DNA of 64,000 nucleotides from Flammeovirgaceae bacterium (GTDB taxonomy: Bacteria > Bacteroidota > Bacteroidia > Cytophagales > Cyclobacteriaceae), in assembly GCA_016712035.1 (NCBI GenBank), contig JADJRT010000006.1, positions 124,001 to 188,000 of the forward strand. The letters run 5' to 3'. Shown piece after piece: positions 28,334 through 37,985 of this stretch; the first letter of the stretch is position 1; each line of letters begins with the position of its first letter. Position numbers and translations under genes: made by a program. The notes under the pieces were generated by a model. It had not been told where the DNA came from and searched no databases. It saw nothing but the letters and a program-made list of their open reading frames with translations.

Positions 28334-28703
28334 CGAGCACCACACCAGTTTATATATGACACCAATGTAAAGTATACAGAGCACCATACCAGTTTGCACA
28401 TCGCATCGATGCACAATACACAGAGCACCACACCAGTTTATACATGACACCAATGTAAAGTATACAGAGCACCATACCAGTTTATACATGACACCAATGT
28501 AAAGTATACAGAGCACCATACCAGTTTGCACATAGCATCGATGCACAATACACAGAGCACCACACCAGTTTATACATGACACCAATGTAAAGTATACAGA
28601 GCACCATACCAGTTTATACATGACACCAATGTAAAGTATACAGAGCACCATACCAGTTTGCACATAGCATCGATGCACAATACACAGAGCACCACACCAG
28701 TTG
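28334..28703. repeat. Tandem array of 44-base units in an A-B-A-A-B-A-A-B order
   Basis: Eight units and a partial ninth start at 28,334, 28,378, 28,422, 28,466, 28,510, 28,554, 28,598, 28,642 and 28,686. All begin AGAGCACCAYACCAGTTT (the first imperfectly). Type A continues ATACATGACACCAATG; type B continues GCACATAGCATCGATG. The order shows a 132-base higher unit (B-A-A). There are no unique spacers and no cas genes, so it is a minisatellite, not a CRISPR array. A long minus-strand frame through it is a by-product of the 132-base (44-codon) period. Confidence 0.9.
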
Positions 28704-29017
28704 CTGCGCATAAATACAGAGCCTCCTCTGAGAAAAGAAAACCATAGAATAAGGAGTCAATCCAGAGCGGCTAAATAAGAAGTGTAAAAATTATAGGTGT
28801 GAATGAGTAAGTAGGTGCTCTCTTTGACATCGACCTGCATAAGCGAAGGATCCCCTAACCATGGGGAGACCATCGCTTAGTGTCGTACGCCCTTGTCACA
28901 TTGTCCTTCCTAAAAAAGAAATAGTCTAAAAAAGAGTCTCATTCTCTAATCGCTCTGGATTGCTCTCCCTTCCCGGCAGTGTCTCCCGTTTCGGGCACGC
29001 TGCGCATAAATACAGAG
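28703..29017. mobile_element. MITE-like element copy 2 between 19-base direct repeats
   Basis: AATCCAGAGCGG (28,759) and TCGCTCTGGATT (ending 28,961) bound a 203-base unit sharing its ends, GCGAAGGATCC and CCATCGCT with the element at 20,630. Outside it, GCTGCGCATAAATACAGAG occurs at 28,703-28,721 and again at 28,999-29,017 in direct orientation. No coding sequence was found. The direct repeats are too far out to be simple target duplications. Confidence 0.5.
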
Positions 29018-29092
29018 ACTCTGGACTACATCTCGTCAATTTATTATGCTGTCTGTTCCGAGGCCTTCCATCTGCCTGCAACTTGATAAACT

Positions 29093-29710
29093 TCATGAAA
29101 ACCGAATCATGACGAACCCCATTATTGTTCCCATCAGAGCAAAGAGGCTGAAGAGAAAATAAGATCCCCAGCGTTCGGTAAACGTATCTATTACTACAGT
29201 GCCCGGATTGGCAGGATCAATATAAGCGGCTACCATTTCGCCTATCGAGTAATTGTCGTGTCCGAAATTAATACTACTTCTGTAGGTTCCTTTAACCCCT
29301 TTATAAGAATACTCAAAGACCGGAAAGTAACCAATAGAGGATCGGCCTTCATCATCCGTTGATTCAGATTCTTCAATGGCAATTACTGTGGCTTTAACGT
29401 GAATTCCATTCTTTATGAATTGGTGTTCATCCCATGCATAACTGCCAATCATTCCTAAGCTGGTAACGCCAGCCACCAGAAAGATTATTCCGAAAAACTT
29501 CAAGATTGGTCCACCGCCAGGTACTGAAATACCTTTGTTTTTAGTACCGCGTTTAAAATAAGAACGTTCTTTTTCGAGGTGATTTGTAAGGGCATGGGCT
29601 TCCTGCGTTGACAGATTGAGCTCTTCTCTCAAGTAATGAATAGCTTCAATACTTTTACCTTTGGCTAGTAAATCAAGTGCCTTAAGCCTTACAGCGCTTG
29701 GGATTTCCAT
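29093..29710 (-). CDS. DUF3592 membrane protein
   Basis: The 205-residue protein has a soluble N-terminal helical region (about 1-60, resembling a ribosomal-L7/L12-like helix pair: LRLKALDLLAKGKSIEAI style). A membrane helix follows (about 72-92), then a DUF3592 beta domain (HVKATVIAIEESES, PVFEYSYKGVKGTYRSS, YIDPANPGTVVID) and a final helix (about 182-203). DUF3592 domains have no firm function. ATG start; single gene. Confidence 0.75.
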   Translation of the reverse strand: MEIPSAVRLKALDLLAKGKSIEAIHYLREELNLSTQEAHALTNHLEKERSYFKRGTKNKGISVPGGGPILKFFGIIFLVAGVTSLGMIGSYAWDEHQFIKNGIHVKATVIAIEESESTDDEGRSSIGYFPVFEYSYKGVKGTYRSSINFGHDNYSIGEMVAAYIDPANPGTVVIDTFTERWGSYFLFSLFALMGTIMGFVMIRFS

Positions 29711-29827
29711 GGGTGTTGATTTAGGTTAATGAAGATACAAAACTCTCGTGGAAATAGTAAGTGCTACCTTTAAGTTTAGCCATAGTTTAATGTTGGCCTT
29801 GGCCCACTTCGAGGACTGTATAAAACA

Positions 29828-30049
29828 TTGAAACATGATTCGGAAGGAAAAATTTATTTGACTTGTGGCCTCGACATTCTCGCCATGCTGATCATCCTGT
29901 TAGTTAAAATGCTCATACAAGATCACAGCCAACTCACCACCGGCAGTTTAGTATTCAGGATGGAGACTATCATGCTTGTTTTATTTGGTATCGCCTGGCT
30001 GGTAAAGGGTAAGGCTGCTATTACGGAATTTGTGTTGAATAAATTGTAA
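29828..30049 (+). CDS. Short membrane protein or 3' remnant of a longer one
   Basis: 73 residues from TTG 29,828 contain two hydrophobic helices (LDILAMLIILLVKMLI and METIMLVLFGIAWLVKG). The frame is open for another 15 codons upstream without an ATG (NVGLGPLRGLYKTL), which suggests the tail of a larger membrane protein whose 5' part is lost. FGIAWLVKG followed by a hydrophobic end is common at the C-terminus of Bacteroidota membrane proteins of unknown function. Confidence 0.4.
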   Translation: MKHDSEGKIYLTCGLDILAMLIILLVKMLIQDHSQLTTGSLVFRMETIMLVLFGIAWLVKGKAAITEFVLNKL

Positions 30050-30216
30050 TTGTTGGGGCTTGGTGATCGCCACCATGTTCAAAAATTGTTAACTCTTCCC
30101 CTCTGGGATTGGGGTGAGGTCATAAAAAATCCACTTTTTAGGGGAGAAATCTGTCATAAAAAATCAAGACCTTTATATAGGGGTTAGATTAATTCTAACT
30201 CTCAAAATAGCCTATT

Positions 30217-33200
30217 ATGAAAATTCTGAATGTTTTCAATTTCAAAAGGCTATGGTTGGCGGCTTTAATCTTTTTATCAATTTCTCATGCGTGGGCGATA
30301 CCCTATTATTGGGTGGCTCCTGCCGGTGCGCAAGTATGGAACGACCCGCAAAACTGGTCGCTCACGAGTGGTGGCAGTGGTGGTGCCGGTGTGCCCGGCC
30401 TCAGTGACGATGCCATTTTCGATAGCAACGGGGTTGGTGATTGCTTAGTTGACATTACCGGATTAGAAGTAGAATCGTTAACATTCGAAACAGGTTTTGG
30501 GGGCTTGATTGATCTGGGTAGTACTACCCTAAGCACACAACAGATTGTAAACTTTCAAACACCGATGGAAAACGGTATCGTTCGCATATTAGGTGGAAAA
30601 ATTCAGATACAGACTTCAAACCTTGCCATTGAACTAAACGGGATCACCGATGATCTTAACCTGCTGAGCAATACCATCCAAAACCTAACCTTGGAGATAA
30701 CAGGCGCCTCTCTTAATTCGGTAACCGGCAACACCTTTACATCTGCAATCGACTTGAGGCGTACGGGTCCAGGCCTGCTCGTCTTCGAATCGAATTCGTA
30801 TCAGGATGCTACTTTAAGAAATCAGAATAATACAGGGTCCATCATTGCCCGGGGAAATGAAAGCTATAACACGTTGAATGTGTACAATGAAGCAACTTCA
30901 TCCATTGATCTGGACTACGAAGGGGGCACCACTACCTTTAGCAATCAGGTTCTGTTGGTGAATACTCAAAACGGTACCATCAGCATTGGTTTGGGTGGCG
31001 GAACCGCCACCTTACAAAACTCGGCAAGCCTTCAAATAGGTGCTTTCGGAACGGGTACTGTGTCCTTGAACAACCTTATTGTTAATGGAATTTATAACCC
31101 ATCAGTTACAACACTCACCGGCACAACTCATCTTCACCTTGCCAACTGCACGTTCAATTCTCCGTTCAATCAGATTTTACCCCGCATCACCTGCGGAACC
31201 GGAAATCAGTTTAACGAGGCTTTTTTTATAGATGTAACTGGTGACCTGCCAAGCTCTATCTCGGGAGTATTTAATAATTCGTTCGGCCTTAGAAACATCG
31301 TCCGCAGTGGTACGGGAACTTTAACTCTTGAATCCAATAATTTTCAGAGCTACCTCGCACTCACCAACAACAACAACTCAGGCTCCATTGTAGGTAAAGG
31401 AAACGAAGTTTATTCGAGAGTTGATGTGTTTAACTATGCGGACTCGCCCGTTGATCTGGCCTACGAAGGGGGCACCACTACCTTTAGCAATCAGGTTCTG
31501 TTGGTGAATACTCAAAACGGTACCATCAGCATTGGTTTGGGTGGCGGAACCGCCACCTTACAAAACTCGGCAAGCCTTCAAATAGGTGCTTTCGGAACGG
31601 GTACTGTGTCCTTGAACAACCTTACAGTTAATGGAATTTATAACCCATCAGTTACAACACTCACCGGCACAACTCATCTTCACCTTGCCAACTGCACGTT
31701 CAATTCTCCGTTCAATCAGATTTTACCGCGCATTACATGCGGAACCGGAAATCAGTTTAACGAGGCTTTTTTTATAGATGTAACTGGTGACCTGCCAAGC
31801 TCTATCTCGGGAGTATTTAATAATTCGTTCGGCCTTAGAAACATCGTCCGCAGTGGTACGGGAACTTTAACTCTTTGAATCCAATAATTTTCAGAGCTAC
31901 CTCGCACTCACCAACAACAACAACTCAGGCTCCATTGTAGGTAAAGGAAACGGAGTTTATTCGAGAGTTGATGTGTTTAACTATGCGGACTCGCCCGTTG
32001 ATCTGGCCTACGAAGGGGGCACCACTACCTTTAGCAATCAGGTGCTGTTGGTGAATACTCAAAACGGTACCATCAACATTGGTTTGGGTGGCGGAACCGC
32101 CACCTTACAAAACTCGGCAAGCCTTCAAATAGGTGCTTTCGGAACGGGTACTGTGTCCTTGAACAACCTTACAGTTAATGGAATTTATAACCCATCAGTT
32201 ACAACACTCACCGGCACAACTCATCTTCACCTTACAAACTGCACGTTCAATTCTCCGTTCAATCAGATTTTACCCCGCATCACCTGCGGAACTGGAAATC
32301 AGTTTAACGAGGCTTTTTTTATAGATGTAACTGGTGACCTGCCAAGCTCTATCTCGGGAGCTTTTAATTATTCGTTCGCCCTTAGAAACATCGTCCGCAG
32401 TGGTACAGGAACTTTAACTCTTGAATCCAATAATTTTCAGAGCTACCTCGCAGTTACCAACAACAACAACTCAGGCTCCATTGTAGGTAAAGGAAACGAA
32501 GTTTATTCGAGAGTTGATGTGTTTAACTATGCGGATTCACCCGTTGATCTGGCCTACGAAGGGGGCACCACTACCTTTAGCAATCAGGTTCTGTTGGTGA
32601 ATACTCAAAACGGTACCATCAGCATTGGTTTGGGTGGAGGAACCGCCACCTTACAAAACTCGGCAAGCCTTCAAATAGGTGCTTTCGGAACGGGTACTGT
32701 GTCCTTCAACAACCTTACAGTTAATGGAATTTATAACCCATCAGTTACAACACTCACCGGCACAACTCATCTTCACCTTACAAACTGCACATTCAATTCT
32801 CCGTTCTATCAGATTTTACCGCGCATTACATGCGGAACCGGAAATCAGTTTAACAATCTTTTTCTCGTTGATGTAACCGGTGATCAGCCAAGCTCTATCT
32901 CCGGCAATTTTAACCTGCTTGCAACCATTATCCGAAACGGAGACGGTAACCTCTCCATTGCTGGAGGAAATTTTATTGGTAATGCATTAATAGAAAATGA
33001 ATCTTCTGCGGGCTCTTTACAATTATCTGATAACACCTTTAACCAATCGGTCACCTTCACACAAACAAATGGAACGCTGCAACCTTGCGCCAGCGGTACA
33101 AGTATTTTTCGTGGCCATATAATATTCAATACCGGAACAAGCGGAAGTGATTTTGTTGTCGGCAGCTCACCCTCGCAAGGAGTCATGCGTTTAGAAGGTG

Positions 33201-34365
33201 GCACCAATCAAAATATAAGCGCGACCGGAAACTCTAACATCATCATTCATCGCATGGAACTTGACAAAAGTGCAGGCGCCATGAATGTGAATACTCCGCT
33301 CGCTATTGCAACCTCCATCACTTTTACGCAGGTATTATGCGCACCACCGATACTAATTTTATTCGCTTCCTCGATGGTGCTCTTGCTTTTGGAGCCTCCG
33401 CTCTCAGCCACATTGAAGGACCCGCCAGAAAGTTGGGTAATGATGCTTTCACTTTTCCAGTTGGTGATGGTGGCACGCTCCGGCCCATATCGATCTCGGC
33501 TCCATCATCCATTACAGATGAATTTACGGCTCGCTTTTTTCGTACCCTTCATCCATTTGGTGGAGTTGCAACCTATACCGCTCCACTACTTACAATAAGC
33601 GCCTGCGAATACTGGACACTTGATCACACTGCAGGTACAAGCAACGTCTTTGTAACGCTGGGTTGGCAGGCAGCTGAGTGCACAGGTCCTTACGTTACGG
33701 AGCCTACAACCTTAGAAGTTGCCCGTTGGAACGGGACACAGTGGGTAAGCCATGGACAAGGAAGTTTCACGGGTTCCAGCACTGCGGGTACTGTCACCTC
33801 CGCCATAGCGGTTTCATCTTTCAGTCCGTTTGCATTGGGGTCAACCGAACTTTCTAATCCACTTCCTATCACCTTATTGGATTTTAACGCTATCGTTGAT
33901 ACAAGTCAAGTCGTGCTTCATTGGCGCACCGCTTCCGAAATCAATAGCAGCTACTTTGCCGTGCAACGTAGTGCCACGGGCGATGAGTTTGAAACCATCG
34001 GGCAAGTGACAGCAGCACAGTTTTCGCAATCCGTGGTGCACTATACTTATGTTGATGAACGTCCATTGGCTGGAAAGTCATACTATCGGTTAAAGATGAT
34101 CGATCTGGATGACACTACAGAATTTTCAAAAATTATCATCGTAAACTTCGATGAAAAGTTACTTCAGTTTTATCCTAACCCAACCACAGATTTCCTGCAT
34201 TTGACGCAACCGCGAAGAATCAAGTTGTCTACATCGCTGGGCATTACCGTTTTGCAGTCTATGGAACGGGTAACGAAGTTAGCGTTGCCTCCTGATCTTG
34301 CTGCAGGCATATACCTGCTCCAAACCGATCAGGGCGAGATGTTCCGGATTATGATCGCTCGATAA
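30217..34365 (+). CDS. T9SS-secreted surface protein with near-identical 182-residue repeats, two frameshifts
   Basis: The protein is about 1,380 residues after correction at 31,874-31,876 (one T too many) and 33,331-33,332 (one G missing). It begins with a signal peptide (WLAALIFLSISHAWA) and a G/D-rich region (YYWVAPAGAQVWNDPQNWS). The middle is a beta-helix-like repeat of 182 residues (GGTTTFSNQVLLVNTQNGT, NGIYNPSVTTLTGTTHLHL and so on). A fibronectin-like module (ITLLDFNAIVDTSQVVLHW) and a type A sorting domain (FYPNPTTDFLHL ... GIYLLQTDQGEMFRIMIAR) end it. It should be secreted by the T9SS and anchored or released at the surface. Adhesion or matrix roles are inference. Confidence 0.85.
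30916..32870 (+). repeat. 546-base tandem repeats inside the T9SS gene
   Basis: Near-identical copies start at 30,916, 31,462, 32,009 and 32,555 (spacing 546, 547, 546; the odd base is the frameshift). The fourth diverges about 310 bases in. The period is exactly 182 codons. Differences between copies are few and mostly single substitutions, so the expansion is recent or homogenised by recombination. Confidence 0.92.
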
Positions 34366-34401
34366 ACATCCATAAGCAAGACAATGTAAGACACTCACCA
34401 C

Positions 34402-34437
34402 CCACCTTGCATTTGCCAAGCAAGGGTGGAATTTTAC
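34402..34437 (+). terminator. Weak terminator after the T9SS gene
   Basis: CCACCTTGC pairs with GCAAGGGTGG (one bulge), followed by AATTTT. It is 37 bases past the stop codon. Confidence 0.4.
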
Positions 34438-34542
34438 TCCACAATTCCGCGCAAGCGTCAAACTTGTGCTTTCACTGAAAAGGTTCGTGTTTCCATGAGC
34501 CAAATGCGGGGTGGTGTGTTGGTATGTGCGTGGCCGTATTGT

Positions 34543-34728
34543 TCAAATTACATAGACACTCAAGGACGAGGTGCGCACGGCCCGGATGAGCCTGCATGCG
34601 CATAGCTGTTTCGGCAAAGGCAGACTTACTCAATCTTCATAGAAAGTTATTTAGTCCCGATAGCTATCGGGAGGGAGGGAAGTGCGGCCTGACAATCCCG
34701 ATGCTCCGATCGGGACAAGTTGTGTGTT
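34543..34728. repeat. Composite intergenic repeat (GAGGTGCGCACGGCCCGGAT block plus TCCCGATAGCTATCGGGA palindrome)
   Basis: Block 1 (34,543-34,625) recurs almost unchanged at 53,866-53,945. Block 2, ATCTTCATAGAAAGTT (34,633), recurs at 43,729. Block 3 starts with the perfect palindrome TCCCGATAGCTATCGGGA (34,655-34,672) and a second stem TCCCGAT/ATCGGGA (34,696-34,715); it recurs at 41,338-41,411. The blocks are combined differently at each site. This accounts for most of the 405-base gap after the T9SS gene. Confidence 0.7.
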
Positions 34729-34770
34729 GCTAGCTAAAAGCAATTCCATTTAACCAACATACTTATGCAC

Positions 34771-35340
34771 TTACTGTAGCTTGTGAACTCCAGCGCTCAT
34801 GATTAACCAGATAGCAAAAGTTATTTCCCATAAGCCACCTAGCATAAGTAGATACATACTCCATTCTCTACCAAATAGCTCCATAAAAAAGCCAAAGGAA
34901 AAAATGGTATATCCTATTACGCCCCAAAGTGATAACCACGATGGCGCAATATTATGCTTGTGTAAAGTCAAACACATAGGAATACTGCCAAGTCCTAAAA
35001 TCAGCATGGCAAGAAAGTACCCATAGTCGCCAGAGATACGAACAGATGGTATTAAATTCAATACGATACTTGCAAGAGCAATGGACTCAAGTACTCGGGT
35101 AAGTAGGTACATGTGGCCAACCAATACAGTGTATTGCAGCAATCGTTTTCTAAGTAGTATGCCGATAAAGAGAACCATCAGTGAATTCGCAATAATGAAT
35201 AAAGTCCCTGTATATCTTTCAGAATAACTTTCGCTCTCGAATAAGTGTCGTCCGAATCCATAGGCTCAAAATGCCAATAGAAAAAACGAGCCAATGGCTC
35301 GGGCCTTGTATATTTTAAAGGAGTTACTAGTGTCTTTCAT
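34771..35340 (-). pseudogene. DUF4386-like membrane protein with an in-frame TGA
   Basis: From ATG 35,340 the frame reads KIYKARAIGSFFLLAF, then TGA at codon 25 (35,266-35,268), then continues in the same frame AYGFGRHLFESESYSERYT and on through about five membrane helices (YLLTRVLESIALASIVL, LMLGGLWEITFAIWLI). Both sides are clearly one protein of about 189 residues with the DUF4386 pattern. It is either a nonsense mutation or a single-base error. A shorter product from Met at 35,178 is possible but would lack the first helix. Confidence 0.6.
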
Positions 35341-35477
35341 ATTAAATAAATTTATGAATTGTGTTTCTTTGTTATTGAATGTCTTTCTATTACACACTCC
35401 GCATTTATTCTCACAGGCATAATAGGTACTACACTATTTAGGTTTATTTATTTACTGATCTGTGTTTGCACTTTCTG

Positions 35478-36440
35478 TTAATTGTTATCCATTGTTATTG
35501 CCACATTTCCTTTCTTGTGACCTTTCTCTACATAAGCGTGTGCCTCTGCCATTTGCGCGAGATCATAAGTTCTGTCAATAACCGGTCTCATCTTACCTGC
35601 TTCAATTAGTTCCTTCAGGAAAATGATGTCTTTCGCGGCATGGCTGATTACGCCCGTCAAAAGTTTTCTACTACTTGTCTTAGAAATCCACAAACCCTGA
35701 ACCATTTCCGGCATTCCTGCAGCACTTAAAATCATTGTTCCGTTTTTGCTTAATGACTTTAAGCTTCGCGAAACAGATATTGAATTAACCGTATCAAAAA
35801 TCACATCATACCGCTCACCATTTTGAGTGAAATCCACTTTTGTGTAATCTATCACATAGTCAGCACCGATTGACTTTACTAAATCAATGTTTGACGTACT
35901 GCACACACCAGTAACCAAGGCTCCATAGGCTTTCGCCAATTGAACGGCCGCACTTCCAACTGCGCCTGAGGCACCAATTACAAGAACTTTTTGACCAGGC
36001 TTAATGGCTGCCTTTTTAATGAAATGCAACGCGGTAACTCCCCCAAAAGGAATGACAGCAGCTTCTTGATGTAAAATATTTCCGGGTTTCATAGCTATGG
36101 ATCCATCTTCCGGTAGGCACAAGTATTCTGCATAGGCACCAAAGCGCATATCGATGTGACCAAATACCTGGTCACCTGCTTTGAAAAGTTTGACTTGCTT
36201 ACCCACACTTTCCACTTCGCCAGAGAAAACACTCCCGAGAATATTAATTTTCGGCTTTAACAATCCAAAAATAAATCTAACTGCAAATGGGTCTGCCTTT
36301 CGCAATCGCACATCACCTGAATTGACAGCCGTAGCTTTAATGCGCAAAAGAATTTCATTGTCCTTGGGTGTAGGCTTTTCAACTTCGCTAAGGTGAAGTA
36401 CCTCTGGTGGCCCGTATTGGGTGTAAATGATTGCTTTCAT
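35478..36440 (-). CDS. Medium-chain NAD(P)H:quinone-type oxidoreductase (zinc-free MDR)
   Basis: The 320-residue protein has a GroES-like N-terminal domain (MKAIIYTQYGPPEVLHLSEV, VNSGDVRLRKADPF) and a Rossmann domain with VIGASGAVGSAAVQLAKAYGA. The structural-zinc cysteines of alcohol dehydrogenases are missing and the catalytic-zinc ligands are not present, as expected for the quinone reductase/enoyl reductase branch. It probably reduces an activated double bond or quinone with NADPH. It is followed on the left strand by nothing coupled; the DUF6010 gene lies 30 bases upstream in the same direction, so the two may be co-transcribed. Confidence 0.87.
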   Translation of the reverse strand: MKAIIYTQYGPPEVLHLSEVEKPTPKDNEILLRIKATAVNSGDVRLRKADPFAVRFIFGLLKPKINILGSVFSGEVESVGKQVKLFKAGDQVFGHIDMRFGAYAEYLCLPEDGSIAMKPGNILHQEAAVIPFGGVTALHFIKKAAIKPGQKVLVIGASGAVGSAAVQLAKAYGALVTGVCSTSNIDLVKSIGADYVIDYTKVDFTQNGERYDVIFDTVNSISVSRSLKSLSKNGTMILSAAGMPEMVQGLWISKTSSRKLLTGVISHAAKDIIFLKELIEAGKMRPVIDRTYDLAQMAEAHAYVEKGHKKGNVAITMDNN

Positions 36441-36470
36441 ATGTTTATTTATTTAGGGTTTCTTTTATAG

Positions 36471-36836
36471 TTAAATTAAGAGATAAATGGCAATGATAAA
36501 ATCTACGTCAAAGCAGAAATAATCGTAATCGGGCGGGAGCAGATCAGGGCTACCAATCAATGGATAGACGCCATCCCACACTCCGTGCAGAAAATATCCG
36601 GCAACTAAAAAGTAGACATTCTTCCTAATTCCAAAATAGGCAAACAGCAGGAAGAACAATGTTTGCAAGAAACTGGCAATAGCCACCTCCAGGTTTGACC
36701 AGGTATAGCCTACGTAGAGGAAGGCAATGCCTGCTAGTATTAAACCGTAGATGGTATTTTTATCAAATCTCTTTAAAAAATGGAATATCAGGATGGTCGT
36801 TAAGCTTGATGATATTCCGATCAGGGTAGCGATCAT
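36471..36836 (-). CDS. DUF6010 family membrane protein
   Basis: The 121-residue protein has four membrane helices (near 3-20, 28-45, 50-70, 75-92) and the conserved HGVWDGVYPLIG loop with acidic residues after it (PPDYDYFCFDVDF), the pattern of DUF6010. Function unknown. Its ATG is 1 base past the middle of an AT-rich 200-base region shared with the GlxA-type regulator, which is transcribed in the same direction upstream of it (gene order: regulators, DUF6010, reductase), suggesting that the regulators may control the reductase. Confidence 0.7.
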   Translation of the reverse strand: MIATLIGISSSLTTILIFHFLKRFDKNTIYGLILAGIAFLYVGYTWSNLEVAIASFLQTLFFLLFAYFGIRKNVYFLVAGYFLHGVWDGVYPLIGSPDLLPPDYDYFCFDVDFIIAIYLLI

Positions 36837-37033
36837 TGTCTTAATAATTTAAATGAATGTTTGTCTTGCTCTTTTGTTGACACAAATGTGCAGGGATTAA
36901 ACCCATCATCATAGGTCAATAGCACGTCATAAAAGGACAACCTGTTACATTGAAGAATTATGACAATTGCCTCAATTTTGAATCATTAGTTTTGATTATT
37001 GGACTTAGGCAAGACATTGCCTGTATGGGGAAA

Positions 37034-37944
37034 CTATTTCAAAATTCGCTGAAGTTGCCGTGCACTTTTAAAGCCACATTGCGAAGCGATATAATCGATC
37101 GTGTAATCAGGATTATTGAGTAGCGTTTTTGCCATCTCCCTGCGAAGCTCAGTAAGATATTCAACAATCGTCAGCCCGGTAGATTCCTTAAACACCCGAC
37201 TCAGATTTCTTGGGCTCATCGCTACCATTTCTGCCAAAGATTCAATGGAGTTTTCTTTCACCAGGTTATTGATAAGAAAATCCTGCACCTCGTGTATTTT
37301 GGGACTAATGTGATTTCTGAAATCCAGATAAATACTTTTCTGTGAATGTGATGGATCACGTCTATGGTATACTACCAGGCCCCGGGCTACTTTATGAACG
37401 AAATGAGGACCTTTCAGATTTTCCAGGATAGCAAGTGCGAGATCTATGCCTGCACTGATGCCCGCGCTCGTGTATATGTTATCGCTCTTCACATAAAGCA
37501 TGTCAGCCTGCACTTTCGCCTTTGGAAAACGAGACTTCAGTTCATCAATTCGTCTCCAGTGTGAGGTGCATTCCCTGCCATCCAGCAAACCAGCTTCGCC
37601 TAAAAAAAAGGCGCCTGTACAGATCGAGCAGGTGTTTACCTTACTGTCAGCGCACTGCGCTATCCACTTAAAAAAACTCTTTTCATCGCCAAACTGGGTA
37701 CTTCGTAAATAGTTATGGTCCGTACCGGGAATGAATACAAAGTCGCCCACCTTCAAGTTAGCCTCTTTATAACTTTTGATCTCGCCAAAAGCAATCCCCG
37801 CTGTGGATATATTTTCATTATGATAACTGTAAAATTCAATCGCTACATCAAGTCCTGCGATTTGGCTTCTGTAAAAACCTGAACCGGGCCGGCAAGATCT
37901 AATAGCTCAACATTCGGAGGAACAATAAAGGCTACTTTTAACAT
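37034..37944 (-). CDS. GlxA-type regulator (DJ-1/PfpI domain plus AraC HTH), copy 1, one frameshift
   Basis: About 303 residues after restoring one base at 37,861-37,863 (reading TEAKIAGLDVAIEF). The N-terminal DJ-1/PfpI-like domain (LKVAFIVPPNVELLDLAGP) has the nucleophile-elbow Cys in NTCSICTGAFFLGEAGLL. The C-terminal AraC region has two HTH motifs (SIESLAEMVAMSPRNLSRVF and TIDYIASQCGFKSARQLQR). Such proteins are amidase-like transcription activators, ligand usually unknown. A closely related gene precedes it, 41 bases away, in the same direction. Confidence 0.87.
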
Positions 37945-37985
37945 ACCGTTTCGTTGTTATAAAAACAAGTTAACGATAATGTTAA

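Noticed and set aside
28334..28703. CRISPR-like array of regular repeats
   Set aside because: Units are contiguous, the variable part has only two forms, and no cas gene is near; it is a minisatellite.
28253..28711. Repeat-rich 152-codon minus-strand frame
   Set aside because: Three 44-base units equal 44 codons, so an open frame follows from periodicity; no start context, family or domain supports a protein.
35266..35268. Selenocysteine or stop recoding at TGA
   Set aside because: No SECIS-like hairpin follows, and the family has no selenoprotein members that I know of; nonsense or error is simpler.
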